A stretch of DNA of 39,204 bases from Pseudonocardiales bacterium. GTDB lineage: Bacteria > Actinomycetota > Actinomycetes > Mycobacteriales > Pseudonocardiaceae. Below the pieces are notes generated by a model. The model ran no database searches. It saw nothing but the letters and a program-made list of their open reading frames with translations, and was not told the DNA's origin. A program made the translations under genes and the position numbers. Shown piece after piece: positions 8,660 through 17,101 of the stretch. The stretch lies in NCBI GenBank assembly GCA_019244165.1, contig JAFATA010000035.1, positions 1 through 39,204 on the forward strand, written 5' to 3'. Each line of letters opens with the position of its first letter. The stretch's first letter is position 1.

Positions 8660-9718
8660 CTAGTTGGGACGGATTATCGTCACAGTGCCATCAGCCCTGG
8701 AGGTCACGTATGCCGTGCCGTCGGGTGTCACCGCGACCTCGTCCGGGGAGTAACCGACGAATGCGGTGCGAATCACCGCCCCGGTGGCAGTGTCGATCAC
8801 GCTCATGGTTTCGTCAGCGGTATTGACCACAAAGGCGTGATGGCTATCCCGGGCGACCGCCAGCCCGCGCGGCTTCAGGCCCACCGGAATGGTACTGTTG
8901 GCCTTCAGGAGGGAGGTAAGCTTCACGCCCAGCTGGGTCGGCAAGTCGATCACACTCACCGTGTTCTCGGCGTAGTTGGTCACGTAGGCATGACGGCCGT
9001 CGGGGTCGATCGCCACCTTCTGCGGAGAGCGGCCGACTAAGACAGTGCGCACCACCTTTTGCGCGTGGACGTCGATCACGCTGACCGAGTTGCTGGCACT
9101 ATTGGCCACGTAGGCGAACTCGCCCCTGGGATCGATCGCCACCCCATCCGGGTGGGCACCGACGGGCACGGCACCGATCACCTTGAAGTTTGCGATATTG
9201 ATCACGCTGACCGAGTTCTCGTAGTAATTGGTGACAAAGGCGTAATGGTCGCGGGGGAAGATTGCCACCGCGGTGGGGTTCGCACCGACAGCGATGTTGC
9301 GGATCACCCTTCCACTGCCGGTGTCGATCACACTGACCGAGTCCTCGGAGTAGTTGGTCACGAAGGCGTGCCGGCTGTCGGGATCGACCGCTACCCCGCG
9401 CGGATTGGCGCCGACACGAATGCTTCCGACCACCCGCCTGCTGGCGGTGTCGATCACGCGCAGCGCGTTGTCGGCGTAGCTAGCCGCGTAGGCGTGCTTA
9501 CCGTCAGGGTCGACCGCCACCCCCTGCGGATCGCCGCCGACGTCCACGGTCGGGTTCGGGTTGTCCGCCGCGACGGCGGTGCTGACCCCGCCAGCGACAG
9601 TGGCTGCGGTGAGGACGGCGAGCACCGGTACGAGCATCCCGGCCCACCGGTGGAACCCGCGCCAGACTCGGCCGGCTGGCCTGGCCTTGCGATGCCTTGC
9701 TCCCGATCGGACGGTCAT
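8660..9718 (-). CDS. Secreted YVTN-repeat beta-propeller protein
   Basis: A 352-aa protein with a basic N-terminus and a hydrophobic segment (about 27-50), ending near AVAAD, a plausible signal peptidase site. Then about seven repeats of roughly 42 residues follow, each with VAVDPDG, AYVTNY and VSVID elements, as in YncE/YVTN seven-bladed propellers. These proteins are exported and bind ligands or macromolecules; no enzymatic residues are known for the class. The ATG at 9718 has AGAGGAG about seven bases upstream. The gene is convergent to corA and lies just downstream of the kinase/regulator cluster. Its blades resemble those fused to the symporter at 23241-26003. Confidence 0.88.
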   Translation of the reverse strand: MTVRSGARHRKARPAGRVWRGFHRWAGMLVPVLAVLTAATVAGGVSTAVAADNPNPTVDVGGDPQGVAVDPDGKHAYAASYADNALRVIDTASRRVVGSIRVGANPRGVAVDPDSRHAFVTNYSEDSVSVIDTGSGRVIRNIAVGANPTAVAIFPRDHYAFVTNYYENSVSVINIANFKVIGAVPVGAHPDGVAIDPRGEFAYVANSASNSVSVIDVHAQKVVRTVLVGRSPQKVAIDPDGRHAYVTNYAENTVSVIDLPTQLGVKLTSLLKANSTIPVGLKPRGLAVARDSHHAFVVNTADETMSVIDTATGAVIRTAFVGYSPDEVAVTPDGTAYVTSRADGTVTIIRPN

Positions 9719-9812
9719 GCCGTTCTCCTCTTCATCACCGGTGCACCGCTAGGAGTAACGACAGCCTCGCTCTCGCGTTTCGCACGACGCCAGGATGATT
9801 ACGCCAGGGTGG

Positions 9813-11297
9813 TTAGGCCAGGGGCAGCAGGACGCGGAAGGTGGTGCCGCCTCGGGGGGCGGTATGCAGCTCGATGCGGCCATGGTGGGCCTTCAGGATG
9901 GCCGCAGTGATCGCCAAGCCGAGGCCTGAGCCACCCTGGCTGTGCCGAGGGACACCGTGGAATCGGTCGAACACGTGCACCGCGTCCTCGGGGGGGATGC
10001 CGCGTCCCTCGTCGTGGACCTCCAGCATGCCCAGTGCTGTACTCGGCTGGGCTGTATCCGGCTGGGCTGTATCCGGCTGGGCTGTACTCGGCTGGGCTGT
10101 GTTGGGGTGCTGGGTTGGGTGCGGCTGCGGGGGCGTCCCGGCCTGGGCCACCGGGGGTTGGTTGTCCTTGGAGGGCACGTATCGGCGGACCGTCAGGTGC
10201 ACCGCAGTGCCCGCTGGGGTGTGGGTGAGAGCGTTCGTGACCAGGTTGGTCACCACCTGCCGGAGCCGGTTCTCGTCGCCGAGCACGTGCACCGCGTCGC
10301 TGCCCGGGCTCAGCATCACCGGGCGGTCCGGCTCGCGCGCCTTCGCGTCGTGCACCGCGTCGGCGGCCAGCACGAGCAGATCGACGTCGGTGATGTCCAG
10401 CGCGCGCTCCTGGTTCAGCCGGGCCAGCAGCAGCAGATCCTCCACGAGCACGCCCATCCGAGTCGCCTCGGCCTCGATCCGCCCGGTGAGCAGCTCGACC
10501 TCGGCAGGTGTGCGGGCACCGCCGCGGCGGTAGAGCTCGGCGAACCCGCGGATCGAGGTGAGCGGGGTGCGCAGCTCGTGGGAGGCGTCCGCCACGAACT
10601 CGCGCAGCCGCTGCTCGGAGCGCGCCCGCTCCTCGAGTGCCGCCGCGAGCCGGCCCAGCATGATGTTGAGCGCGGCACCCAGCCGGCCGGTCTCGGTGCG
10701 AGGGTCGGCCTCGGGCACCCGACGATCCAGCTCACCACCGGCAATCGCCTCGGCAGTGCGCTCGATCCTGCTCAACGGACGCAGCCCAAGCGCCACCACG
10801 ACCGTCGCGGCCATCCCGACCAAGGCCAGGACGATGCACCCCACGACGATTTCGATCACCAGTAGTGCCCGGACGATCGCGTCCACGGAGGAACCCAGCG
10901 GCAGTGCGATAGCCGCGACGCGAGCCTCCGGCAGCACGAGGGCGAGCACTCGCCATCCGCTGCCCCCCGCCCGGTCGGACACGGTGAAGGGATCGCCTTC
11001 GTGCTGCTCCAGGGTGGCCAGGTCCAGTACCGGGCCACCGCGCACCGGCTGGTTGATCTGCTGGGGGCCACGCGGCCCGAAGATCGTTATCGCGTACTCG
11101 CTGGGCAGCCGTTGCGGGTTGTGCAGGATCCGGCGTATCCCCAAGTGCAGCAGTCGCTGGTCCACCTGGTTCTGCAAGGACTGCCCCAACAGCAGCACAC
11201 TCGCCCCGGTGAACACCGTCAAGCCGACCGCGGAGAGCACCAGCAGGGCGGCAATTAACCGGCCGCGCAGGGTGAGCGGCCGGCGCAGGATCCTCAT
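9813..11297 (-). CDS. Membrane sensor histidine kinase with repeat insert
   Basis: A 494-aa kinase. Membrane helix 1 spans about residues 13-37 and helix 2 about 142-170, enclosing an extracytoplasmic sensor of about 100 residues. HAMP follows, then HisKA with the phospho-accepting His240 in ASHELRTPLTS, the N box (ENRLRQVVTNLVTNAL, 342-356), the G1 box DEGRG (429-433) and GSGLGL (456-461). Between the N and G1 boxes lies a Pro/Gln/Thr/Ala-rich insert (about 377-422) encoded by a 15-bp tandem repeat. The ATG overlaps the stop of the OmpR-type regulator gene, so they form a cognate pair. The stimulus is unknown. Confidence 0.9.
   Translation of the reverse strand: MRILRRPLTLRGRLIAALLVLSAVGLTVFTGASVLLLGQSLQNQVDQRLLHLGIRRILHNPQRLPSEYAITIFGPRGPQQINQPVRGGPVLDLATLEQHEGDPFTVSDRAGGSGWRVLALVLPEARVAAIALPLGSSVDAIVRALLVIEIVVGCIVLALVGMAATVVVALGLRPLSRIERTAEAIAGGELDRRVPEADPRTETGRLGAALNIMLGRLAAALEERARSEQRLREFVADASHELRTPLTSIRGFAELYRRGGARTPAEVELLTGRIEAEATRMGVLVEDLLLLARLNQERALDITDVDLLVLAADAVHDAKAREPDRPVMLSPGSDAVHVLGDENRLRQVVTNLVTNALTHTPAGTAVHLTVRRYVPSKDNQPPVAQAGTPPQPHPTQHPNTAQPSTAQPDTAQPDTAQPSTALGMLEVHDEGRGIPPEDAVHVFDRFHGVPRHSQGGSGLGLAITAAILKAHHGRIELHTAPRGGTTFRVLLPLA
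10036..10110. repeat. 15-bp tandem repeat inside the kinase gene
   Basis: Four well-matched 15-bp units start at 10036, 10051, 10066 and 10081 (plus-strand form GCTGTATCCGGCTGG or GCTGTACTCGGCTGG), and a decayed fifth follows. On the coding strand they give repeats such as TAQPD/TAQPS. Confidence 0.92.
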
Positions 11298-12022
11298 GAG
11301 GCACCGTTATCGGGCGCGTCACGGGGCAGCCGCAGCGTGTAGCCGACACCGCGAATCGTATGGATCAGCGGCAGGCCCTGTCGGTCGATCTTGCGGCGCA
11401 GGTAGCTGATGTAGGACTCGACGATCCGGCCGTCGCCGCCGAAGTCGTACTTCCACACCTGGTCCAGGATCTGTGTCTTGCTGACCACCTTGCCCGCATT
11501 GGTCATCAGGTAGCGCAGCAGGTTGAACTCCGTCGGCGAGAGTTGTACGAGCCGCCCGGCACGACGCACCTCATGGGCCTCCTCATCCAGCTCCAAGTCG
11601 GCGTAGGCCATCGTGGCGTCGCTGGCGTCGCCGTGGCGGGCCGGTTGAGTGCGCCGCAGGATCGCGCGCAGCCGCAGTACCAACTCCTCCAAGCTGAACG
11701 GTTTGGTCACGTAGTCGTCACCGCCCGCGAGAAGCCCGGCGATCCGATCGTCGACGTCGTCGCGAGCGGTCAGGAACAGCACCGGCAGCTGCTCATGGAC
11801 GGCGTGCAACCGGCGGGCCAGGGTGAACCCGTCGCAGTCCGGCAGCATCACATCCAGCACCACGATATCCGGCACGGTCTGCGCGAGGGTGCTCAGGGCC
11901 TGGGCGCCGCTGTTTGCGGCATGCACCTCAAAGCCGGACAGGCGCAGTGAAGCGCACAGCAACGTCAGGATGTTCGGCTCGTCATCGACGACGAGCACGC
12001 TGGCGCAGCGCTGGCTGTTCAC
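11294..12022 (-). CDS. OmpR/PhoB-type response regulator
   Basis: A 242-aa regulator partnered with the kinase that follows. The receiver has the acidic pair in VLVVDDEPN, the phosphorylation Asp in IVVLDVMLPDCDG, and the conserved Lys in DYVTKPF. The C-terminal winged helix reads AYADLELDEEAHEVRRAGR, then LSPTEFNLLRYLMTN and IHTIRGVGYTLR. The start is taken as GTG at 12022, giving an N-terminus of normal length. An in-frame start at 12100 would run into the neighbouring gene. The stop overlaps the kinase ATG (ATGA). It lies 52 bases downstream of a second, atypical regulator and is probably co-transcribed with it. Confidence 0.9.
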   Translation of the reverse strand: MNSQRCASVLVVDDEPNILTLLCASLRLSGFEVHAANSGAQALSTLAQTVPDIVVLDVMLPDCDGFTLARRLHAVHEQLPVLFLTARDDVDDRIAGLLAGGDDYVTKPFSLEELVLRLRAILRRTQPARHGDASDATMAYADLELDEEAHEVRRAGRLVQLSPTEFNLLRYLMTNAGKVVSKTQILDQVWKYDFGGDGRIVESYISYLRRKIDRQGLPLIHTIRGVGYTLRLPRDAPDNGAS

Positions 12023-12074
12023 GCCCGCTAGTGTCCCCCACCGGCCTAAGAGCAACCTATGGTTTAACCACGCA

Positions 12075-12755
12075 TCAACCGTCGAGCACGTAGCCGGCAC
12101 CGCGCACCGTGCGGATCCGGTCGGAACCCAGCTTGCGGCGCAGGTACCCGACGTAGACCTCCACGACGTTGGAGGACTTGGGCTGGCCCCAGACCGCCGT
12201 GGCGAGCCGGTCCTGCGATACCGGCTGGTCTGGCCGGCTGGCCAAGGCGACCAACACGGCGTACTCGGTCGGTGACAGCGTCACCAGCCGGCCGGCGACG
12301 CTGACCAGCCCGAGGGCGGTGTCGACGGTGATCGCCCCCGCGCGCAGCACGGTCCGATCCACTGACAGGTGATCGGAGATTCGCAGCCGCAGCCGGCTGA
12401 CCAGCTCCTCTACCGGGAACGGGGTGGTCAGGTAATCGTCCACGGTGCTCCGCAGCAGCGATACGGTCTGCTCCCGTTGCTCGCGAGAGGTCAGCGCGAT
12501 CACCGGTAGTTGCGGGGCGGTCCTGCGCAGCTCGTCGAGAAAAATCCGGGGATCCGGGCCGGCCAGCGCGACATCGAGCACGATTGCCGCGAGGGTGTGC
12601 GCGCGGGCGGCATCCAGCACGTCCGGGGCGGCGTCCAGGGTCCGGGTCTCGAATCCGGTGGACCGTAGCGCGTGAAGCACCCGGCTCGTGGTGTGGCGCA
12701 GGGGCACCATGAGCAGAACCGGATGCCCGGGCATAGATCGCTGGTTGCGCTGCAT
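12075..12755 (-). CDS. Atypical OmpR-type response regulator
   Basis: A 226-aa protein with a receiver-like domain and a good winged-helix domain (LVTLSPTEYAVLVALASRP; TVRGAGYVLDG). The receiver has lost the acidic pair (LLMVPLRHTT replaces the usual DDE segment) and its switch Lys (DYLTTPF instead of TKPF). An Asp in IVLDVALAG remains where phosphorylation would occur. Such pseudo-receivers usually act without phosphorylation, so DNA binding may be constitutive or governed by dimerisation or a ligand; this is inferred. The ATG at 12755 has GGAAG about 11 bases upstream; an in-frame TTG at 12764 and ATG at 12734 are alternatives. It heads the three-gene regulatory operon. Confidence 0.82.
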   Translation of the reverse strand: MQRNQRSMPGHPVLLMVPLRHTTSRVLHALRSTGFETRTLDAAPDVLDAARAHTLAAIVLDVALAGPDPRIFLDELRRTAPQLPVIALTSREQREQTVSLLRSTVDDYLTTPFPVEELVSRLRLRISDHLSVDRTVLRAGAITVDTALGLVSVAGRLVTLSPTEYAVLVALASRPDQPVSQDRLATAVWGQPKSSNVVEVYVGYLRRKLGSDRIRTVRGAGYVLDG

Positions 12756-12994
12756 CGGCGGCAAGGCTTCCGCGCCATGTCGGGTTTGGGCAATCGGTGG
12801 GCGGCAGGATTACCCGACCGGTCCAACGGCAGCCACGGTGTCCCTGAGCGCGGGCACTTGAGGGCGTTGCCGGGCATTCGGAGTAGGGCCAGTATGCTGT
12901 TCGGGCTAACCAGTGCGCGCTCGTCGCGCTGCACAGCCGAGTGGGCGACCACAGGCCGGTAACGTTCTCAGATTGCGCTGGCTGGGTACCCCCT

Positions 12995-13013
12995 TCTCCC
13001 TACGGTTCCTCGG
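12995..13013 (+). promoter_or_regulatory. Possible promoter for leaderless ferric-reductase-like gene
   Basis: TACGGT at 13001-13006 lies seven bases before the GTG start and there is no ribosome site, which fits a leaderless transcript starting at or near the GTG. No good -35 was found. A second -10-like TATGCT sits at 12893-12898 in the same 258-base divergent gap. Confidence 0.3.
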
Positions 13014-14372
13014 GTGCGACGCCAGCTGGAACGAACTCTGTGGGCCACGGTCTTCCTCGCCGTGCTCCTCGCGCCGGTGCTCCTAGCACCACTCCTGCAC
13101 GGACCGCGTACCCGGAACGGCTCGTCGCTAACGTCAGAACTTCTGTCAGAACTCTCTGTGGGTATCGGGCTGCTCGCCACCTCGATGCTGGTCTGTGCGG
13201 TCGCGTTGCCGTCTCGGCTGCGCACGCTGACCCGCACTCTCGGCATCGATGGGGTGCTCGGTATCCACCGGTTCGTCGGGTTGGCCGTCATCTTGCTGGT
13301 GGGCTTGCACATCGTGTTGGTGGTGGCGGCGCACCCGGCAAACATGGCCCTGTTCGACGTCCTGCACGCGCCGAACCGCGCTCGCACGGCACTGGGCGCC
13401 ACCGTGGCGCTCGGTGCGCTGGTCGCGCTGACGGTGCTGCGCAGGCGGCTGCGGCACCGCTACGAGGTGTGGCGTTGGGTGCATGTGGCGCTGGCCGGCA
13501 CCGCGCTGGTGCTCAGCGGGCTGCATATCTGGTTGCTGCACCATCTGGTGCGGGATGCCGCGATGCTGGCCTTGCTCGCCGTTCTCGCGGTGGGCGTGCT
13601 GGGGGTGCTGGCCTACCGGTGGCTGTGGCTGCCGGTCCTCGGTGCCCGCCGTGAGTACGTGGTGCGCGAGATCCGGCCGGAGACCAGCACCGTGAGCACC
13701 CTGGTCTTGGAGCCCCGCCGACACGGAGCGCGACGCGGCTACCGGACCCTGGAGTTCGCCCCTGGCCAGTTCGCCTGGCTGCGCCTGAACCCCTCGGTGC
13801 GGGCCCAGGAGCATCCCTTCACCATCGCCTCCAGCGCTCACCTCGGACTGTGGACCGAGTTCACGATCCGGCACAGCGGCGATTTCACCCGCGAGCTTCG
13901 CCTGTTGCGCCCGGGCAGCTCGGTGTGGGTCGACGGCCCGCACGGCGCCTTCACCCTCGATCTGCGGCGCACCACCGGTCTGGTCATGATCGCCGGTGGG
14001 GTCGGCATCACCCCGATGATGAGCATGCTGCGGACCCTGGCGCACCGGCGGGACCGGCGCCCGCACCGGCTGCTCGTCATCGCCCGGACCGTGGAGGATC
14101 TGCTCTTTCGCCCCGAGATCAGGCAACTCCAGCAGCGGCTGGACCTCACCGTCGTCGAGCTGCTCCGCCAGCCGCCGCCGAGCTGGAGCGGCGCGTCCGG
14201 CACCGTCGATGAGGACCTGCTCACGGCACTGCTACCCGGCAAGTTCCGGCGCAACCAGCTCGACTACTACCTCTGCGGGCCGCCTGCGCTGGTCACCGAT
14301 GTGCTGACCGTGCTCGACGGGATGGACATCCCGCAGCCGCGCATTCATACCGAGCAGTTCGACCTCGTCTAA
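13014..14372 (+). CDS. Ferric-reductase-like transmembrane flavoprotein
   Basis: A 452-aa membrane oxidoreductase. About six hydrophobic helices occupy residues 8-205. Paired histidines in two helices (H85/H99 and H157/H171) fit bis-haem coordination as in ferric reductase/NADPH oxidase membrane domains. The C-terminal half is a ferredoxin-NADP reductase-type module: HPFTIASS for FAD, GGVGITPMMSML (about 328-339) for NAD(P)H, and CGPP at about 421 closing the nucleotide site. Electrons would pass from NAD(P)H via FAD and haem across the membrane to an outside acceptor. The GTG at 13014 is the first usable start. The acceptor is unknown; it stands alone, divergent from the regulators. Confidence 0.85.
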   Translation: MRRQLERTLWATVFLAVLLAPVLLAPLLHGPRTRNGSSLTSELLSELSVGIGLLATSMLVCAVALPSRLRTLTRTLGIDGVLGIHRFVGLAVILLVGLHIVLVVAAHPANMALFDVLHAPNRARTALGATVALGALVALTVLRRRLRHRYEVWRWVHVALAGTALVLSGLHIWLLHHLVRDAAMLALLAVLAVGVLGVLAYRWLWLPVLGARREYVVREIRPETSTVSTLVLEPRRHGARRGYRTLEFAPGQFAWLRLNPSVRAQEHPFTIASSAHLGLWTEFTIRHSGDFTRELRLLRPGSSVWVDGPHGAFTLDLRRTTGLVMIAGGVGITPMMSMLRTLAHRRDRRPHRLLVIARTVEDLLFRPEIRQLQQRLDLTVVELLRQPPPSWSGASGTVDEDLLTALLPGKFRRNQLDYYLCGPPALVTDVLTVLDGMDIPQPRIHTEQFDLV

Positions 14373-14421
14373 CCCATGTCTCATTCGTCCTCAGTTGTCT
14401 CAGGTGAGAAAGGCTTCTCTT

Positions 14422-15357
14422 GTGCGCTCCCCGGTACCCCGATTTGTCCGATGGGCCGTCGCCCTGGCTGTGCTTGTCGCGTTGACGGTCACGGTGTTCC
14501 AGTACTGGGGCACGTCGCAGTACGGGGCGCCAAGAGCGCACAACACTGCGCAAGATGCTGGGCAAGACACGGGGGGAGATACAGGATGGCGGCAAACGCA
14601 GTGGGGCCTGCTAGGGCCCGCGGATCGAGACCTGCTGGTCATGGTCCGGCAGGCTGGCGCCTACGGGGAGCTGAGCGGGCAGCGGGCCCAGCACCAGGGC
14701 AGCAGCGCTGTCCTGCGTAGCATCGCCACGCGCGTCGGGATCGACTACGGCACCCTCGACACCCAGGTTCGCTCCATCGCCGCCAAGCTCGGTGTGCCGT
14801 TGCCCGAGCACCCCACCGCGCAGCAGCAAGACTGGATGAGGGAGCTGTCCGCTCACTCCGGCCCGGACTTCGACCACATGTTCGCGCAACGGCTGCGCCT
14901 CACCGACGGCGAGGTGCTTCCGGTCATCACCAGCGTGCGGGCTGGCACCCGAAACGAGCTGGTCCGCTCGTTTGCGACCAACGCCGCAGCCCTCGTCAAC
15001 CGGCACATGGTGGATCTGGAGAACACCGGGCTGGTGGACTATTCCCGACTGCCTGAGCCCCGAATGTCTGGGCCGCTGTCCCCCGCGGCGATGGCCCCCC
15101 CCGCTGATCAGGGCCGGCTGAGCCGGCACCCCGACCAGGTTGTTCACGCCACGCCAGCTCCCCCAGCCGGCAACGACGTGAACGCCATGGTCGCTGCCCT
15201 AGTCTTGATCGCCGCGCTGCTGGTCGCCCTCGGCCTGCTGGGGACCGCCAGCCGGCGAGTTCGGCGGTCCGGTGCTCGGCCCCCGCGCCGTGACAGCTCT
15301 CAGCACAGCTTGCCCCGCCGGTCCCCGCAGAGCCGACACGCCGCCCAGCGTTGGTAG
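14422..15357 (+). CDS. DUF4142 protein with N- and C-terminal membrane segments
   Basis: A 311-aa protein. After a hydrophobic N-terminal segment (about residues 10-28) comes a four-helix, ferritin-like DUF4142 region (about 70-215): DRDLLVMVRQAGAYGELSGQ, an internal AQQQDWMRELSAHSG and a C-terminal LVNRHMVDLENTG. A Pro/His-rich linker, a second hydrophobic helix (about 258-278) and a basic Arg/Ser/His tail follow. The domain is probably extracytoplasmic, anchored at both ends. GTG at 14422 is chosen because AAGG lies eight bases upstream; in-frame TTG at 14395 and GTG at 14404 are alternatives. The biochemical role of DUF4142 is not established. Confidence 0.75.
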   Translation: MRSPVPRFVRWAVALAVLVALTVTVFQYWGTSQYGAPRAHNTAQDAGQDTGGDTGWRQTQWGLLGPADRDLLVMVRQAGAYGELSGQRAQHQGSSAVLRSIATRVGIDYGTLDTQVRSIAAKLGVPLPEHPTAQQQDWMRELSAHSGPDFDHMFAQRLRLTDGEVLPVITSVRAGTRNELVRSFATNAAALVNRHMVDLENTGLVDYSRLPEPRMSGPLSPAAMAPPADQGRLSRHPDQVVHATPAPPAGNDVNAMVAALVLIAALLVALGLLGTASRRVRRSGARPPRRDSSQHSLPRRSPQSRHAAQRW

Positions 15358-15360
15358 CCA

Positions 15361-15420
15361 GCGGTCGCCGCGGCAAATCAGGCACTGACCGCGGTCACCG
15401 CGGCAAATCAGGCACTGGCC
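15361..15420. repeat. 30-bp tandem duplication at the RNHCP gene end
   Basis: 15361-15390 and 15391-15420 are the same 30-bp unit with two differences. The RNHCP stop codon lies in the copy nearer the gene, so the other copy is 3' untranslated and would add a second ICRGD-type tail if the stop were lost. Confidence 0.92.
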
Positions 15421-15718
15421 GGCCGAACAGTCCCAGCAGCACGTCCCAGTCGTCGTCGGGGGCACTGCGGTTACGCCAGCGCTGCCCGCAGGCCACACAC
15501 CGCTGCACGACGACGACCTCGCCGCCCTCCCAGAGGGCCGCGAGTGGCTCCATCGCCGCGCCACACTCGGCGGCCCGGTCGCCGGGGTTGACGTCAACGT
15601 GCCGCGACCACAGGCACCGCGGGCAGTGATTGGTGTAGCCATTGCCGCGCACCGCGGTCCCGCAGTGAAGACAGGTGAAGTTCTCCCGGCGACGGGTGAA
15701 CGAAGGTGGTTGCCTCAT
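15395..15718 (-). CDS. RNHCP-domain zinc protein
   Basis: A 107-aa cytoplasmic protein matching the RNHCP domain along its whole length: FTCLHCG (Cys16/19), NHCPRCLWSRHVD (Cys32/35), PGDRAAECG (Cys52), RCVACG (Cys74/77) and a C-terminal RNRSAPDDDW. The four CxxC-type pairs predict two zinc sites. Members are small single-domain bacterial proteins of unknown function, perhaps nucleic-acid binding. The ATG at 15718 is used; no strong ribosome site is visible. It is convergent with the DUF4142 gene, and a 30-bp duplication covers its last codons. Confidence 0.85.
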   Translation of the reverse strand: MRQPPSFTRRRENFTCLHCGTAVRGNGYTNHCPRCLWSRHVDVNPGDRAAECGAAMEPLAALWEGGEVVVVQRCVACGQRWRNRSAPDDDWDVLLGLFGRPVPDLPR

Positions 15719-15756
15719 CGCCCGTCAGCATTCCACCCGTCTCCATATACCGTCAG

Positions 15757-15773
15757 TCCAGCGTTACGCTGGA
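15757..15773. promoter_or_regulatory. Perfect 7-bp inverted repeat in a divergent gap
   Basis: TCCAGCG (15757-15763) and CGCTGGA (15767-15773) are separated by TTA, midway between the RNHCP gene and the next plus-strand gene. It could be an operator for either gene or a small hairpin. TATACC at 15746-15751 is a possible -10 next to it. Confidence 0.4.
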
Positions 15774-15819
15774 TCACCGCACGCCATGGGCACTGAGGTG
15801 GACGGGACGGGATCAGATC

Positions 15820-16287
15820 ATGATGCGGGTGGTGCAGGCCGACGACAGGCGCACGTGGACGATCCATAGCAAGATCAGCTGGACTAAGCCAGAGCGGTCA
15901 GAGCAGTTCGAACACGACATGGCCGCCGCGGGTTATCTCCACGGCATCGCAATGCTGGGGCTCGTCATCGTGCTGACGCTCTTTCTGGTGTTCTGGACGC
16001 CGGTCGGAGTCGTCATACCGGCCTGGTTCGTGCTGTTCGTCCTGCTGGTTCTGCTGCTGGTGCTGGTGGCGTGGGCGCTGCAACGGCCCTGGGTCATCAC
16101 GGCACACACCGACCAGCCGGTTGAGACGCGGGGCGAGCACTGGGAAGGGGTGGTGCGGGGCGTGGTCGCGGCCCGGGAGGAAATTCAGCGGGTCACCGAT
16201 GACCTGAGAACGCGGAATGTCCCCGATGATGGCAGGGGGCCGCTTTCCCGCATCGCATCACCCAACGTGCCGTTCGGCAATGCGTGA
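15820..16287 (+). CDS. Small two-helix membrane protein, unknown function
   Basis: A 155-aa protein, not recognised as a named family. A soluble N-terminus (RTWTIHSKISWTKPERSEQFEHDM) precedes two adjacent hydrophobic helices (about 43-62 and 66-87). A cytoplasmic-looking C-terminus follows with WVITAHTDQP, HWEGVVRGVVAAREEIQRVTDDL and a Gly/Pro-rich end. Two ATGs occur in frame at 15820 and 15823 behind GGGACGGGA; a longer reading from 15706 would overlap the divergent gap and lacks support. Codon use looks normal for the genome, so it is likely real. A regulator or membrane-associated helper is possible, but nothing in the sequence shows a function. Confidence 0.65.
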   Translation: MMRVVQADDRRTWTIHSKISWTKPERSEQFEHDMAAAGYLHGIAMLGLVIVLTLFLVFWTPVGVVIPAWFVLFVLLVLLLVLVAWALQRPWVITAHTDQPVETRGEHWEGVVRGVVAAREEIQRVTDDLRTRNVPDDGRGPLSRIASPNVPFGNA

Positions 16288-16662
16288 GTGGCCCGGCGGG
16301 AATTCGATCGCAGGCTGTCCCGGATGACTCACTGACTGTCACCGGAGGGCGCCACCGCCGGTGATCGGGATATCAATTCACCCCTGCTGCGGTGGCGCTC
16401 GGGGCCCAGGGGGGGTTCGCTGGCCTTGTGGTCCGGTATGTCCCTCGAACTCGCTCTGCCAGTTCCGCCTTCGCCGGTTCCCCCTTCGATAGGGGAGCAG
16501 GCACCAGGGGAACTCTCAGCAACTGCGTGTTCACCGCCTCGTGGTGTTGCTCGGTGGGGGCGACCTGGACGGTGGAACTGCGTCCATTAGAGCTGGGCCC
16601 AGCAGAACTGGACCCATCAGAACTGGACCCCATCAGAACTGGACCCATTAGGACTCGGATCA
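16288..16662. other. Gene-free stretch with repeats and a weak stem
   Basis: No convincing gene was found; open frames on both strands here are Pro/Ser-rich and repeat-derived. It holds a 9-bp inverted repeat (GCGCCACCG at 16349-16357 and CGGTGGCGC at 16390-16398), which might end the upstream transcript, and the tandem repeat at 16589-16649. Confidence 0.5.
16589..16649. repeat. 15/16-bp tandem repeat
   Basis: Four units of the type AGAACTGGACCCATC start at 16589 (diverged), 16604, 16619 (16 bp, one extra C) and 16635. The 16-bp unit would break a reading frame, in line with a non-coding position just before the next gene. Confidence 0.88.
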
Positions 16663-17049
16663 GTGGACCGAGCGGCGCTGGGCCGCCCGGCGGAGTGGAT
16701 CTGCTCTGGGGTGCCGACCCAGCAGCCAGCCCCGGAACACCAGACCGCCGACCTGCTTCGAGAGCGTGACCTGTTGCTGTTCCCGGTCGATCCGGTCCGG
16801 TCCCCGCCGCGGACCCGTAGCCGCCGGCTGATCGGCTACGTCACCCGTGACCCCGAGGTGATACGGCTGGCGCTGATGCTTGCCGACACCGTGGATGATG
16901 CTAGGGACACCGGGTACGAGCACCCCATGCTCCTGGCCGCCCGGTGGGTTCAGGCCGGGTACTCGGCCGAGGCGGCCATTCGCTGGATCACCGCTGGCGT
17001 GAGGTGGCCCAAGGCAGCCCAGACCGCCCTGCGCGCACCCCCCGGCTGA
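16663..17049 (+). CDS. Small helical protein, unknown function
   Basis: A 128-aa protein from a GTG start. The N-terminal 55 residues are Pro/Arg-rich and look disordered. The C-terminal part (about 58-122) is helical with repeated aromatic-Ala patterns: RLALMLADTVDDA, MLLAARWVQAGYSAEAAIRWI and TAGVRWPKAAQTAL. The WVxAGY..EAA.rWI.AG pattern is typical of small actinobacterial helical-repeat proteins, but no named family was recognised. The start is uncertain, and there is no clear ribosome site. It lies 52 bases upstream of the LytS-type kinase gene and on the same strand. Confidence 0.5.
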   Translation: MDRAALGRPAEWICSGVPTQQPAPEHQTADLLRERDLLLFPVDPVRSPPRTRSRRLIGYVTRDPEVIRLALMLADTVDDARDTGYEHPMLLAARWVQAGYSAEAAIRWITAGVRWPKAAQTALRAPPG

Positions 17050-17101
17050 CAGACACCGCCCCGCCGTTGTCACCGGGAAACGGGACCGCGACTATGACTT
17101 T

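Noticed and set aside
12060..12070. TGGTTTAACCA palindrome before the OmpR-type regulator
   Set aside because: Only 11 bases and overlapping the end of the upstream gene region; too short to call an operator.
16373..16769. Short frames on both strands around the 15/16-bp repeat
   Set aside because: Their sequence is largely repeat translation, and they conflict with the gene at 16663.
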